A stretch of DNA of 22,015 nucleotides, from NCBI GenBank assembly GCA_964532655.1, contig CAZHMZ010000051.1, positions 1 through 22,015 of the forward strand, given 5' to 3'. A program made the position numbers and the translations under genes. Shown here piece after piece: positions 1 to 8,956 of the stretch (the first letter of the stretch is position 1; each line of letters opens with the position of its first letter). The notes beneath the pieces are model-generated. The model saw only the letters and a list, made by a program, of their open reading frames with translations. It had not been told where the DNA came from and ran no database searches. This DNA is from JAJFTV01 sp964532655 (lineage in GTDB: Bacteria; Chloroflexota; Anaerolineae; Anaerolineales; Anaerolineaceae).

Positions 1-295
1 CGGAGAGCGATCTCGTAAATGGAATGGTCACCACGTAGTCGATGCCCAGGCGGTGCAGAATGCCGGCCTTTTCCTCCGGCAGGGTCAGATAAAACGGGTG
101 CTGGAGACCACGCAAAACAACGATGGGGTGCGGGAAAAAGGTGACGACAACGGATGGCAGGGATTTCTGATGCGCAATCTCAATCAATTGAGACATCAAA
201 ACCTGATGGCCCAGATGAACGCCGTCAAAAGAACCGATGGTCACGGCTGAAGCGTCCAAAGAAAGTGTTTCCAACCCATCATAATGAAACTGCAT
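1..295 (-). CDS. ribF: Bifunctional riboflavin kinase / FAD synthetase, N-terminal part (cut by window edge)
   Basis: Only the first 98 codons are present; the gene runs off the left edge. The reverse-strand translation starts MQFHYDGLETLSLDASAV and has the nucleotidyltransferase signature GSFDGVHLGH at residues 21-30, followed by a FFPHP segment, both typical of the FMN adenylyltransferase domain of RibF. In this family the protein phosphorylates riboflavin to FMN and adenylates FMN to FAD in the cytoplasm. The ATG at 295 is preceded by a GAGGAG ribosome-binding site about 8 bases upstream. It is the last visible gene of the nusA-to-ribF run, 56 bases after truB, and probably co-transcribed with it. 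The C-terminal kinase domain lies outside the window and cannot be checked. Confidence 0.95.
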   Translation of the reverse strand, partial: MQFHYDGLETLSLDASAVTIGSFDGVHLGHQVLMSQLIEIAHQKSLPSVVVTFFPHPIVVLRGLQHPFYLTLPEEKAGILHRLGIDYVVTIPFTRSLS

Positions 296-351
296 TTTTC
301 GGGCTCCTCAAATTATCCGGTGTGACGCTCAGTTTTCAATGATGGATCAGG

Positions 352-1269
352 TTATTCGCTGAAGAATACTTTCCGCGGCTGCCAGACCATTTGGTCTTCC
401 ATCAACTCAAGCAGGGCCACCAGCTCGCCCTGTTCGCTGATTGCGCGCACCTGTTTGGGGCTGTCAGGATCCGCGGGAATACGATGTCCATGATGCACAT
501 CATCCACCTGCTCCTGGGTCAGCTCTATCGAAGGCCAATCCGAGAGGGCTTCCGCAGCCGGGATGAGATACTGGTACCAGGAACCTTCATCAAAAGCCTG
601 GCGGAGTTTGTTCAGCGGAGTGGAATCTCGCAGGGTAAAACGACCGCTTTTGGTGCGACGCAGTCCTACCAGATGCGCCCCGCAGCCGATCCGCTCGCCC
701 AGCTCATGCGCCAGCGAACGCATATACGTTCCGGAGGAGCAATACACATCCACCACCACTTCAGGGGGAGCCCATTCAAGCAACTCGATGCTGTACACAT
801 GAATGGTACGCGGCTCGAGTTCAACTTCCTCGCCTTCGCGGGCAATATCATACGCCCGCTTGCCTTTCACCTTGATAGCTGAGTAGGGCGGGGGAACCTG
901 TTCGATTTCACCTTCAAAAGCGCGCAGAACTTCTTCGAATTCTTCTTCAGTAATGGTGACCGGAGCGGTTTTGGTGATGACGCCGTTTGAATCATACGTA
1001 TCGGTGGCGGTGCCCAATTGAATCACAGCCTGATAGCGTTTGTTGGAGGCAGAAACATATTCACTCAACCGTACAGCCGGGCCAATAAGAACTACCAGTA
1101 CACCTGACGCGCGCGGATCCAAAGTGCCGGTATGACCGGCTCGACGGATGTGTGTTCCCCGGCGTACTACCTGTACTACATCATGGGATGTCAGACCTAC
1201 CGGCTTATCAATGACCAGCACACCCGATATGGCATTCTTAAGATCGAATTTCTTATCCCTTGTATCCAT
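352..1269 (-). CDS. truB: tRNA pseudouridine(55) synthase TruB
   Basis: This 305-residue protein matches TruB, which converts U55 of the tRNA T-loop to pseudouridine. The N-terminus has the substrate-entry motif VLVIDKPVGLTSHDVV (residues 17-32). The catalytic aspartate is Asp51 in GHTGTLDPRASGVL. The YSAIKVKGKRAYDIAREG and CSSGTYMRSLAHELG motifs follow in the usual order. A C-terminal PUA-like segment of about 65 residues ends the protein, and the length is normal for the family. The ATG at 1269 has only a weak AGGA-like sequence just upstream, but no better start lies nearby. It sits 39 bases after the DHH phosphoesterase gene and 56 before ribF, so it belongs to the same operon. Confidence 0.96.
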   Translation of the reverse strand: MDTRDKKFDLKNAISGVLVIDKPVGLTSHDVVQVVRRGTHIRRAGHTGTLDPRASGVLVVLIGPAVRLSEYVSASNKRYQAVIQLGTATDTYDSNGVITKTAPVTITEEEFEEVLRAFEGEIEQVPPPYSAIKVKGKRAYDIAREGEEVELEPRTIHVYSIELLEWAPPEVVVDVYCSSGTYMRSLAHELGERIGCGAHLVGLRRTKSGRFTLRDSTPLNKLRQAFDEGSWYQYLIPAAEALSDWPSIELTQEQVDDVHHGHRIPADPDSPKQVRAISEQGELVALLELMEDQMVWQPRKVFFSE

Positions 1270-1308
1270 TTCCTGTTAACCGTCCTGGAAAACTCACCTT
1301 TCTACTGA

Positions 1309-2256
1309 TTACTGTAACAACACTTTTGTTGCTTTTAAGACATCCTCGTGGATCTGTTCCATACTGCCCGCGACTTCCGCCCCGGAGGCTGCCTTGTGCC
1401 CCCCACCTCCAAAGGCCGCCGCAACTTTTGACACATCAAAGCCGGGTTTTGCACGCCAGCTCACTTTGATTTTTCCGTCGCTTCCCTCAACAAAAATCAC
1501 GGCAATGTTGGCGCCGGTGATGGAAGAAAGTACATTGATCAAATCGGCATCATCCCGGCCCGGATAACCGGCATTCTTCCGGTCTTCCAAAGACAGGCTG
1601 GTCCACACCAGGTTTCCATCCATCTGGATGTGAGCGATCCCGTATCCCCAGAATTGAACCGCCTGGAAGCTGCGTGCATCCAGCCCTTTGGCATAGGTGG
1701 ATGGCAGATCGGCGCCGATATTCATCAGATCGGCGGCCAGCCGCAAGGTGGTGGGCGTTACGTTGGAAGTCTTGAACCCGATGGTATCGGTCACCAGACC
1801 CAACAGCAGCGCTTCAGCCACCGACAGGGTGATGGGCAGACCCCAGGCAGGCAACCGGTTGGCAAGGATCTCAGTGGTTGCGGCGGCAGCCGGTTCCACC
1901 CAGTTGATCTCGGCGAAATTGTCATTGGTAAAGTGATGATCGATGTTCAGACAGGGCTTGATCCCGGAAAAGGTTTCTCCCAGCCGTCCTTTGTCAGAGC
2001 AATCCAACGCAATGACGCAATTAACCTCACCATGAATCTTGCGGGTAATTTGATCAAAGCCGGGCAGAAATGAATAACTGCCTGGCGCGCCGTCAGGAAG
2101 TACCATCTGAACGGTTTTACCGGCAGCTTGCAGAGCCAGCCCCATACCCAGCAACGAACCCACTGCGTCACCATCCGGTCGGATGTGCGATGTTACCAGA
2201 AAGCGTTGATGCGAAGCGAAGAAATCACGTACAGCCTGAAAGTGTTCTGGCTTCAT
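1309..2256 (-). CDS. nrnA: DHH-family phosphoesterase, NrnA-like (nanoRNase / pAp phosphatase)
   Basis: This 315-residue protein has the full DHH/DHHA1 layout. SHIRPDGDAVGS (residues 23-34) supplies His and Asp metal ligands, ALDCSD (83-88) supplies another Asp, IDHHFTND (105-112) is the DHH motif, and GGGGHKAASG (about 283-292) is the DHHA1 substrate-binding loop. In Bacillus and Mycoplasma, NrnA degrades 2-5 nt RNAs and dephosphorylates 3'-phosphoadenosine 5'-phosphate; the same role is inferred here. The position between rbfA and truB is a common one for NrnA in Gram-positive-type operons. Its ATG lies only 5 bases after the rbfA stop, which suggests translational coupling. Whether RNA or pAp is the main substrate cannot be read from the sequence. 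Confidence 0.93.
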   Translation of the reverse strand: MKPEHFQAVRDFFASHQRFLVTSHIRPDGDAVGSLLGMGLALQAAGKTVQMVLPDGAPGSYSFLPGFDQITRKIHGEVNCVIALDCSDKGRLGETFSGIKPCLNIDHHFTNDNFAEINWVEPAAAATTEILANRLPAWGLPITLSVAEALLLGLVTDTIGFKTSNVTPTTLRLAADLMNIGADLPSTYAKGLDARSFQAVQFWGYGIAHIQMDGNLVWTSLSLEDRKNAGYPGRDDADLINVLSSITGANIAVIFVEGSDGKIKVSWRAKPGFDVSKVAAAFGGGGHKAASGAEVAGSMEQIHEDVLKATKVLLQ

Positions 2257-2261
2257 GCGCC

Positions 2262-2642
2262 TTATTCCTCGTCGGGCTCCTCTTCCGGTTGATTTTCTGT
2301 TTTGTTCAACGAATGGATCAATCGATCGATTTTATCCGCGCGTTCCGGGGTTGTATCCCAATGGAAGCGCAGTTGCGGATGGATACGCAGCTCAACGCGA
2401 TCAGCGATGGTGGAACGTAGAAATCCGCGCGCGTGCTGCAGAGCTTCCATTACCTCGGCTTCACGCTCCTTGCCTTCCACCGCCGAGACATAAATATCGG
2501 CGAAGGTCAGCTCGCGATCCACCTTGACATCGGTAATGGTGATGCCGCTCAAACGCGGATCAGCAATATCCATGATCAGCATTTCGCTCAGTTCTTCTCT
2601 AAACCGGTCTGCGATTCTTTGCAGACGAATTTTCGATGGCAT
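2262..2642 (-). CDS. rbfA: 30S ribosome-binding factor RbfA
   Basis: This small protein of 126 residues starts MPSKIRLQRIADRFREELSE and contains the characteristic DPRLSGITITDVKVDRELTFA stretch from about residue 28, followed by ALQHARGFLRSTIADRVELR. This is the KH-type RbfA fold, which binds the 16S rRNA 5' region and assists late 30S maturation and cold adaptation. The C-terminal 15 residues are very acidic (EEEPDEE end). The ATG at 2642 is preceded by a good AGAGGG ribosome-binding site. The gene follows infB after a 96-base gap that holds a long inverted repeat, and it runs almost directly into the nrnA gene. Confidence 0.96.
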   Translation of the reverse strand: MPSKIRLQRIADRFREELSEMLIMDIADPRLSGITITDVKVDRELTFADIYVSAVEGKEREAEVMEALQHARGFLRSTIADRVELRIHPQLRFHWDTTPERADKIDRLIHSLNKTENQPEEEPDEE

Positions 2643-2676
2643 TTTACCCTCTTATCCAATGACTGTGGGCTCAGGA

Positions 2677-2712
2677 GGTTCTTTCACGCGTAATCCTCTG
2701 CTTGAAAGAACC
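2677..2712 (-). other. 10-bp inverted repeat between infB and rbfA
   Basis: GGTTCTTTCA at 2677-2686 is perfectly complementary to TGAAAGAACC at 2703-2712, with a 16-base spacer. In the operon transcript this would fold into a hairpin 35-70 bases upstream of the rbfA start. No U-run follows the stem, so it does not look like a standard intrinsic terminator. An RNA processing site, a leaky attenuator or a 3'-end stabiliser for infB are possible readings. Confidence 0.45.
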
Positions 2713-2738
2713 GTCCGGTATCCCATTACCAGTAAACG

Positions 2739-4523
2739 TTACAATTTCTTCTCTTCAAATGTGTATGCTTCAATCGTATCACCAGGCAGGAAATCGTTAA
2801 AATTGCGCAGAGAGATACCGCATTCAAACCCCTGGCGCACTTCGCGAACAATTTCCTTTTCGTGACGGAGAGAAGATACCTCGGTCTCATTAATCAATTC
2901 GCCCTTCCGCATCACACGGACTTTGGCATTCCGGCGAATTTCACCCTGGATCACCTTGCAGCCGGCCACATTACCCACCTTTGAGATGGGGAAGACGGCC
3001 AGAACCTCGGCTTTACCCAGCTCGACCTGCTCGTACTCTGGTTCCAACAGGCCTTTCACAGCTTTTTCAACATCTTCGATCAGACGGTAGATGATGTTGT
3101 AAAGCCGGATCGAAATTCGTTCTGTTTCAGCCAGCCGTTTGGCAGCGGCATCGGCTTTCACATTGAACCCGATAATGATGGCGCTGGACGCGGAGGCCAG
3201 GAGCACATCACCCTCGCTGATGTTACCGGTTTGGGCGTGCAGGATGTTGATCTTGATTTCTTCGGACTTGATGTCTTTCAGTGATTCAACGATGGGCTCC
3301 AATGATCCTTCCACATCGGCTTTGACAATCAACTGCAGCTCACGCATTTTACCGGCCTGGAAATTAGCGAACATCTCTTCCAGGGTGGCTTTGGGAGCGG
3401 AAGATCTTCTCTCCTGCTCGGCAGCTTTGCGTTTTTGCACCACGGCACGGCCTTCTTTTTCATCTTTGAAGATCTGGAAGAAGTCACCGGCGTGCGGTAC
3501 CTCATTCAGGCCCATGATGCGAACCGGGGTGGAGGGGCCGGCTTTGCGCAGGTTTTTCCCTCGGAAATCAAACATGGCGCGGATCTTTCCGGAGGCCTGC
3601 CCGGCTACTACAAAGTCACCGGCTTGCAGCGATCCGTTTTGGATCAGCAGCGTTGTCAGAACGCCTTTGTTTTTGTCGATCTCTGCTTCAATAACGGTTC
3701 CAACAGCCGGACCATTGGGGTTCGCTTTAATTTCATTGCTGTCAGCTACCAGTAAAATGGCTTCCAGAAGGTCCTCAATCCCGATTTTTGCTTTGGCAGA
3801 TACCGGGACGATCATGGTATTTCCGCCCCATTCGTCGGGAACAAGACCCAACTCGGCGAGCTGTTTTTTTGTAAATTCAGGATTGGCATCGTCGAGGTCG
3901 ATCTTGTTCATCGCCACGATAATCGGCACTTTGGCAGCGGTGGCGTGGTTGATGGCTTCTCGCGTCTGCGGCATTACACCGTCATTGGCAGCCACCACCA
4001 GCACTACAATATCGGCTCCCTGGGCTCCTCGAGCGCGCATGGCGGTAAAAGCCGCATGCCCCGGGGTATCCAGGAAGGTGATCAACTTTCCTTTTTGCTC
4101 AATTTGATATGCGCCAATGTGCTGGGTGATTCCGCCAAATTCACCGGCTGCTACATCCGCTTTTCGGATGGCATCCAGCAGAGTGGTTTTTCCATGGTCT
4201 ACATGGCCTAAAATGGTGACCACTGGAGGCCGGTTAACCAGATCTTTTGATTTTTCATTCAAGATCAACTGTCGCCAGTAGGGAATGGTACCTGAGTCAA
4301 TTACTTCTTCCTGCTCAGGCGCTTCCTGTGTGACTTCATAGCCCAATTCAGAAGCAATAATGGCCGCGGTATCAAAATCGATCGTCTGATTAATATTCGC
4401 CATGACGCCATTGGTCATGAGAATTTTGATGACATCAATGGGGCTTGCCTGAACACGTTGCGCCAGTTCGCGGACTGTGATGCTGCCAGGCAGTTCAATT
4501 TGTTGGTTAATCGCTTTATTCAT
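2739..4523 (-). CDS. infB: Translation initiation factor IF-2 (short form)
   Basis: This GTPase places initiator fMet-tRNA on the 30S subunit. An IF2_N-type domain covers residues 1-60 (SITVRELAQRVQASPIDVIK). The G domain has GHVDHGKT (106-113), DTPGHAAF (152-159) and NKIDL (206-210), followed by the beta-barrel domains, the IF-2 domain 3 and the C-terminal initiator-tRNA-binding domain. At 594 residues it is short because the long charged N-terminal extension found in enterobacterial IF-2 is absent. The start is placed at the ATG at 4523 because GAGG lies 6 bases upstream of it. A GTG at 4529 is in frame but overlaps that ribosome-binding site. The neighbours ylxR (74 bases upstream) and rbfA are the normal partners. 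Confidence 0.97.
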   Translation of the reverse strand: MNKAINQQIELPGSITVRELAQRVQASPIDVIKILMTNGVMANINQTIDFDTAAIIASELGYEVTQEAPEQEEVIDSGTIPYWRQLILNEKSKDLVNRPPVVTILGHVDHGKTTLLDAIRKADVAAGEFGGITQHIGAYQIEQKGKLITFLDTPGHAAFTAMRARGAQGADIVVLVVAANDGVMPQTREAINHATAAKVPIIVAMNKIDLDDANPEFTKKQLAELGLVPDEWGGNTMIVPVSAKAKIGIEDLLEAILLVADSNEIKANPNGPAVGTVIEAEIDKNKGVLTTLLIQNGSLQAGDFVVAGQASGKIRAMFDFRGKNLRKAGPSTPVRIMGLNEVPHAGDFFQIFKDEKEGRAVVQKRKAAEQERRSSAPKATLEEMFANFQAGKMRELQLIVKADVEGSLEPIVESLKDIKSEEIKINILHAQTGNISEGDVLLASASSAIIIGFNVKADAAAKRLAETERISIRLYNIIYRLIEDVEKAVKGLLEPEYEQVELGKAEVLAVFPISKVGNVAGCKVIQGEIRRNAKVRVMRKGELINETEVSSLRHEKEIVREVRQGFECGISLRNFNDFLPGDTIEAYTFEEKKL

Positions 4524-4597
4524 ATACACCTCGCCCCTTAAGTTTCAATTTTTCGCACTGCCGGTCACTAAACTGACGGATATCACCCCGTGTTTTC

Positions 4598-4927
4598 TTA
4601 CTTTGTCCCCTGACCGGTTTCTTCTTCAGTTATTTCATCGTCATGTTCAGGCAGAGTATCCATGAACAGACGGATATTCTGAAGATCGGCCTCTGTCAGT
4701 TCGGTTTTAAGACCTTTCGCGACAGCCCCCCTTAAGCCATTTTTCCAGCAGTCCTGAACAGCGTGCAGATAAACACCTCTGCCTGCCAGTTTTCCGGTTG
4801 GGTCTACAACCACACCGTTGACAGTTTTAACCAGCCGGACCAGGCTGCGCTTTGAAGTGACCGAACGGCATCCGACACATGTTCTTTGCGGAATATGCTT
4901 GACCCGTTCCGGTTTCTTCTTGCTCAT
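4598..4927 (-). CDS. ylxR: YlxR/RnpM family RNA-binding protein
   Basis: This 109-residue basic protein has the family signature RTCVGCR (residues 15-21), followed by LVRLVKTVNG, DPTGKLAGRGVYLH and a CWKNGLRG segment, in the usual YlxR order. Family members are small RNA-binding proteins; B. subtilis YlxR (RnpM) has been reported to bind RNase P RNA. The family length is about 90-100 residues, and the extra tail here is acidic (DDEITEEETGQGTK). The ATG at 4927 has only a weak purine-rich sequence (GGGTGG) in front. It lies between nusA and infB as in most bacteria, 118 bases after the nusA stop. That gap contains two palindromes. Confidence 0.94.
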   Translation of the reverse strand: MSKKKPERVKHIPQRTCVGCRSVTSKRSLVRLVKTVNGVVVDPTGKLAGRGVYLHAVQDCWKNGLRGAVAKGLKTELTEADLQNIRLFMDTLPEHDDEITEEETGQGTK

Positions 4928-4982
4928 ATACCACCCGTTTTCATGCCAGCAAACCGGGAACCCGCTTATTGGGTGCCGTTTT

Positions 4983-5021
4983 GCTGGTTACCAGCCATTA
5001 ATGCACTGGTAACCAGCCATT
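4983..5021. repeat. Two 11-bp palindromes 22 bp apart, also able to form a hairpin
   Basis: CTGGTTACCAG (4984-4994) and CTGGTAACCAG (5006-5016) are each palindromes, and their centres are exactly 22 bp apart. Each is followed by CCATT, giving a 16-base direct repeat with one mismatch. GCTGGTTACCAG (4983-4994) and CTGGTAACCAGC (5006-5017) also pair perfectly over 12 bp around an 11-base loop. The element sits between the nusA stop and ylxR. No U-run follows on either strand. It could be a two-site operator on one DNA face or an intra-operon RNA hairpin. Confidence 0.6.
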
Positions 5022-5045
5022 TTGCTGAATTTTGAGCCTGACGAT

Positions 5046-6977
<1,932 letters not shown>

Positions 6978-7013
6978 CCAACTACTCCATACATTCTTTG
7001 TCTAATAAGCAGA

Positions 7014-7034
7014 AAAGTGGGGGAGGCCCACTTT
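7014..7034 (-). promoter_or_regulatory. Hairpin in the nusA leader with CCUCC loop
   Basis: AAAGTGGG and CCCACTTT form a perfect 8-bp stem around a 5-base loop. On the transcribed (minus) strand the loop reads CCTCC, and the stem is followed by TTCTGCTTATT. It lies in the predicted nusA 5' leader, about 37 bases before the start codon. It may be an attenuator, or its loop may pair with the GGAG ribosome-binding site. This is seen as sequence only; the function is inferred. Confidence 0.4.
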
Positions 7035-7075
7035 CCAAGATGAATCTTAGAACTTCGACTGCCTTATTTTAACAT

Positions 7076-7104
7076 AATTTACCAGCCGTCGCAAGTATTG
7101 TCAA
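7076..7104 (-). promoter_or_regulatory. Sigma70-type promoter of the nusA operon
   Basis: On the minus strand TTGACA (7104-7099) is a perfect -35 box, followed after exactly 17 bases by TAAATT (7081-7076, 4 of 6 matches to the -10 consensus). Transcription would start near 7069, giving a leader of about 90 bases that contains the hairpin at 7014-7034. This separates the conserved operon from the LuxR-type gene upstream on the same strand, although no terminator is visible between them. Confidence 0.65.
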
Positions 7105-7147
7105 ATTGTCTGTACGTCCAAAACAGGAATGTACTCATTTACCAGGT

Positions 7148-8719
7148 TCAAATGGTATCTTCCCATTTTCCCTGTTGATCAATACCTTCCAATACTTCGA
7201 ACAGTTCTTCAGCGGAATGGATGCCAAGTTTCTGGTAAATGTGGCGAATATGGCTTTTGGCTGTATTTGCACTGATCTGCATGGAGCTTGCTATTTGAAG
7301 ATAGTTCTTTCTCCGGGCAAGCAGTTGGAGGGTTTCCTTTTCACGTTGAGTTAAGGAACGACAATCCGCAATAAGCTCACAATTACGCTCCAAAAACAGG
7401 GACAACGATGCCTGATGTTCGATCGTGTTCAGGTTTCTCTCCAGGCTTTCCATATTACCCGGATTTCCTGGAGAATCCGCACCTTGCCTGGATAAGGTGG
7501 AATCATTGAAAGTGGTCTTCATCTGGCCAGAAAAAAATAGAAGCATTCCTGCAATAAAGATAATGTATGACAGGACCAGAGACACGATGGGCGTGAAATC
7601 CACCATGAATGAACCAATTGTGCTCCAAAGGGCTGATCCTGTAGTCAAACCTAAAGAGTTGGATGCCAGCACAGCGATGGCGATCTTAATCGCATTCGTT
7701 CTATCGAGAGCTCCGTAATTTGCTGCAGTATTGTAGAAAATGGTCACATATAGGAAAAACCCTACGAAGGTAAGGGCAAGAGTGATTTCCTGGTATTCAT
7801 CAAATAGCTGGTTACAAAAGATGGCAAGGGTAATCAGGACGGTGACGATCAGAGGAACCAGTGATTTTATGTTTCGCTTCCTGAAAACAAACTCAATGAC
7901 CGCTGCCGCCAGGAAGATCGATAGCGTCAGTGAAATCACGGAAGAATTGGATAAGGAGAGTGAACTCTCAGTCTGTGCAATCTGTGCGAGGATGACGTTA
8001 CGGATAAAGTTAATGGAAGAACTCAGTAAGAAAAACGAAATGAGATACCTGATCGGAAGAGGGAATCCTGCCCTGTTTACTGTTTCTTTCCCTGGCAATT
8101 TTTTAAGATCATGGCTCGTCGTTGCAGGTTTGTGGATTTTGTTATTTGACCATATCAGAGTTCCGACGAATAACGGAAGCACTAATACACATCCCATGAT
8201 TAATTCCGGAGGGAGATTGTCTACCAATAAATAGAGCAGCAGATGGCTTGCCATGGAGCCGAGGATGATTGAGTTTCGATTTGTTTCCGATTGATAATTT
8301 ACCAGTATTTTGATTAAGAGTATATCCATGAGCAGGATGCCGATTGAAACAATAATCCCGCCTGTAATGCACATTACATATTGCCATGCTGTTAATGGCC
8401 CTTCGAAGAAAAAAGACACGATGATGATGGCCAGAGTTCCCAGTTCAAGCAGGATGATTAACAGAATGTTGAAATTCTGGCTTCCAATAAAACGTTGAAA
8501 ACGGTCATGGAACAACGCGAGGACGATACAAACAACAAGCCACACAAAATTCGAAGTGTTCCATAGCAGGGAGGTCCCAATTCCATCATTGTGGATTGAA
8601 GGGACATAGAGCAGTACCGCTTCCCAGCACCAGAATAAAGAAAAAATCCAAAAGCTTCGTGAGGTAATCACGCTGATATGGAAACTTTTTCGGGATTCGG
8701 GAATTGACTTATCCAACAA
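7148..8719 (-). CDS. 12-transmembrane protein with C-terminal LuxR-type DNA-binding domain
   Basis: The first 410 or so residues contain about twelve hydrophobic segments, an MFS-like pattern. After a polar linker, a LuxR/GerE helix-turn-helix fills residues 456-513: LTQREKETLQLLARRKNYLQ, then IASSMQISANTAKSHIRHIY and QKLGIHSAEEL. It should sit in the membrane with its DNA-binding domain in the cytoplasm, a one-component sensor-regulator. Proteins of this architecture are abundant in Eggerthella-type Coriobacteriia, where they neighbour flavoprotein reductases. The same pairing is seen here, because the gene is divergent from the flavoprotein at 8957. Regulation of that gene is inferred. The start is TTG at 8719, supported by GAGGAG 6 bases upstream and by the lack of any ATG before about residue 117. 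The ligand is unknown. Confidence 0.85.
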   Translation of the reverse strand: MLDKSIPESRKSFHISVITSRSFWIFSLFWCWEAVLLYVPSIHNDGIGTSLLWNTSNFVWLVVCIVLALFHDRFQRFIGSQNFNILLIILLELGTLAIIIVSFFFEGPLTAWQYVMCITGGIIVSIGILLMDILLIKILVNYQSETNRNSIILGSMASHLLLYLLVDNLPPELIMGCVLVLPLFVGTLIWSNNKIHKPATTSHDLKKLPGKETVNRAGFPLPIRYLISFFLLSSSINFIRNVILAQIAQTESSLSLSNSSVISLTLSIFLAAAVIEFVFRKRNIKSLVPLIVTVLITLAIFCNQLFDEYQEITLALTFVGFFLYVTIFYNTAANYGALDRTNAIKIAIAVLASNSLGLTTGSALWSTIGSFMVDFTPIVSLVLSYIIFIAGMLLFFSGQMKTTFNDSTLSRQGADSPGNPGNMESLERNLNTIEHQASLSLFLERNCELIADCRSLTQREKETLQLLARRKNYLQIASSMQISANTAKSHIRHIYQKLGIHSAEELFEVLEGIDQQGKWEDTI

Positions 8720-8956
8720 TTATTTCTCCTCTTGATCACCCACCGTGGATGATATATCGAAAAATCGGGCATGGTGGAGGATGGGTTATATCAACACGAT
8801 CTATATACTATTACTGGTCAGAAATGACAGCGATGATTATACCGGTAATAACAGAATGACGCAGGAGCTGTTGAAAACCAGACCCTGAAATACAGAAAAG
8901 GAATATATCTGTGGGTTCTGGATAACAAAATTGATAGAGGATGCAGAGGGATGATG
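8720..8956. promoter_or_regulatory. Divergent intergenic region between LuxR-type gene and flavoprotein gene
   Basis: These 237 bases must hold the promoters for both divergent genes. The region is AT-rich and contains TATATC three times (8753-8758, 8787-8792, 8904-8909), the palindrome GATATATC (8751-8758), CTATATAC (8801-8808) and the palindrome TACCGGTA (8839-8846). No strong -35/-10 pair could be assigned on either strand, which fits activator-dependent promoters. Ribosome-binding sites are GAGGAG for the minus gene and AGAGGG (8945-8950) for the plus gene. The repeated TATATC motifs are candidate regulator sites only. Confidence 0.4.

Noticed and set aside
3139..4107. 322-codon plus-strand frame opposite infB
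   Set aside because: It is antisense to the well-conserved GTPase and later domains of IF-2. The Ser/Ala-rich translation is typical of a shadow frame.
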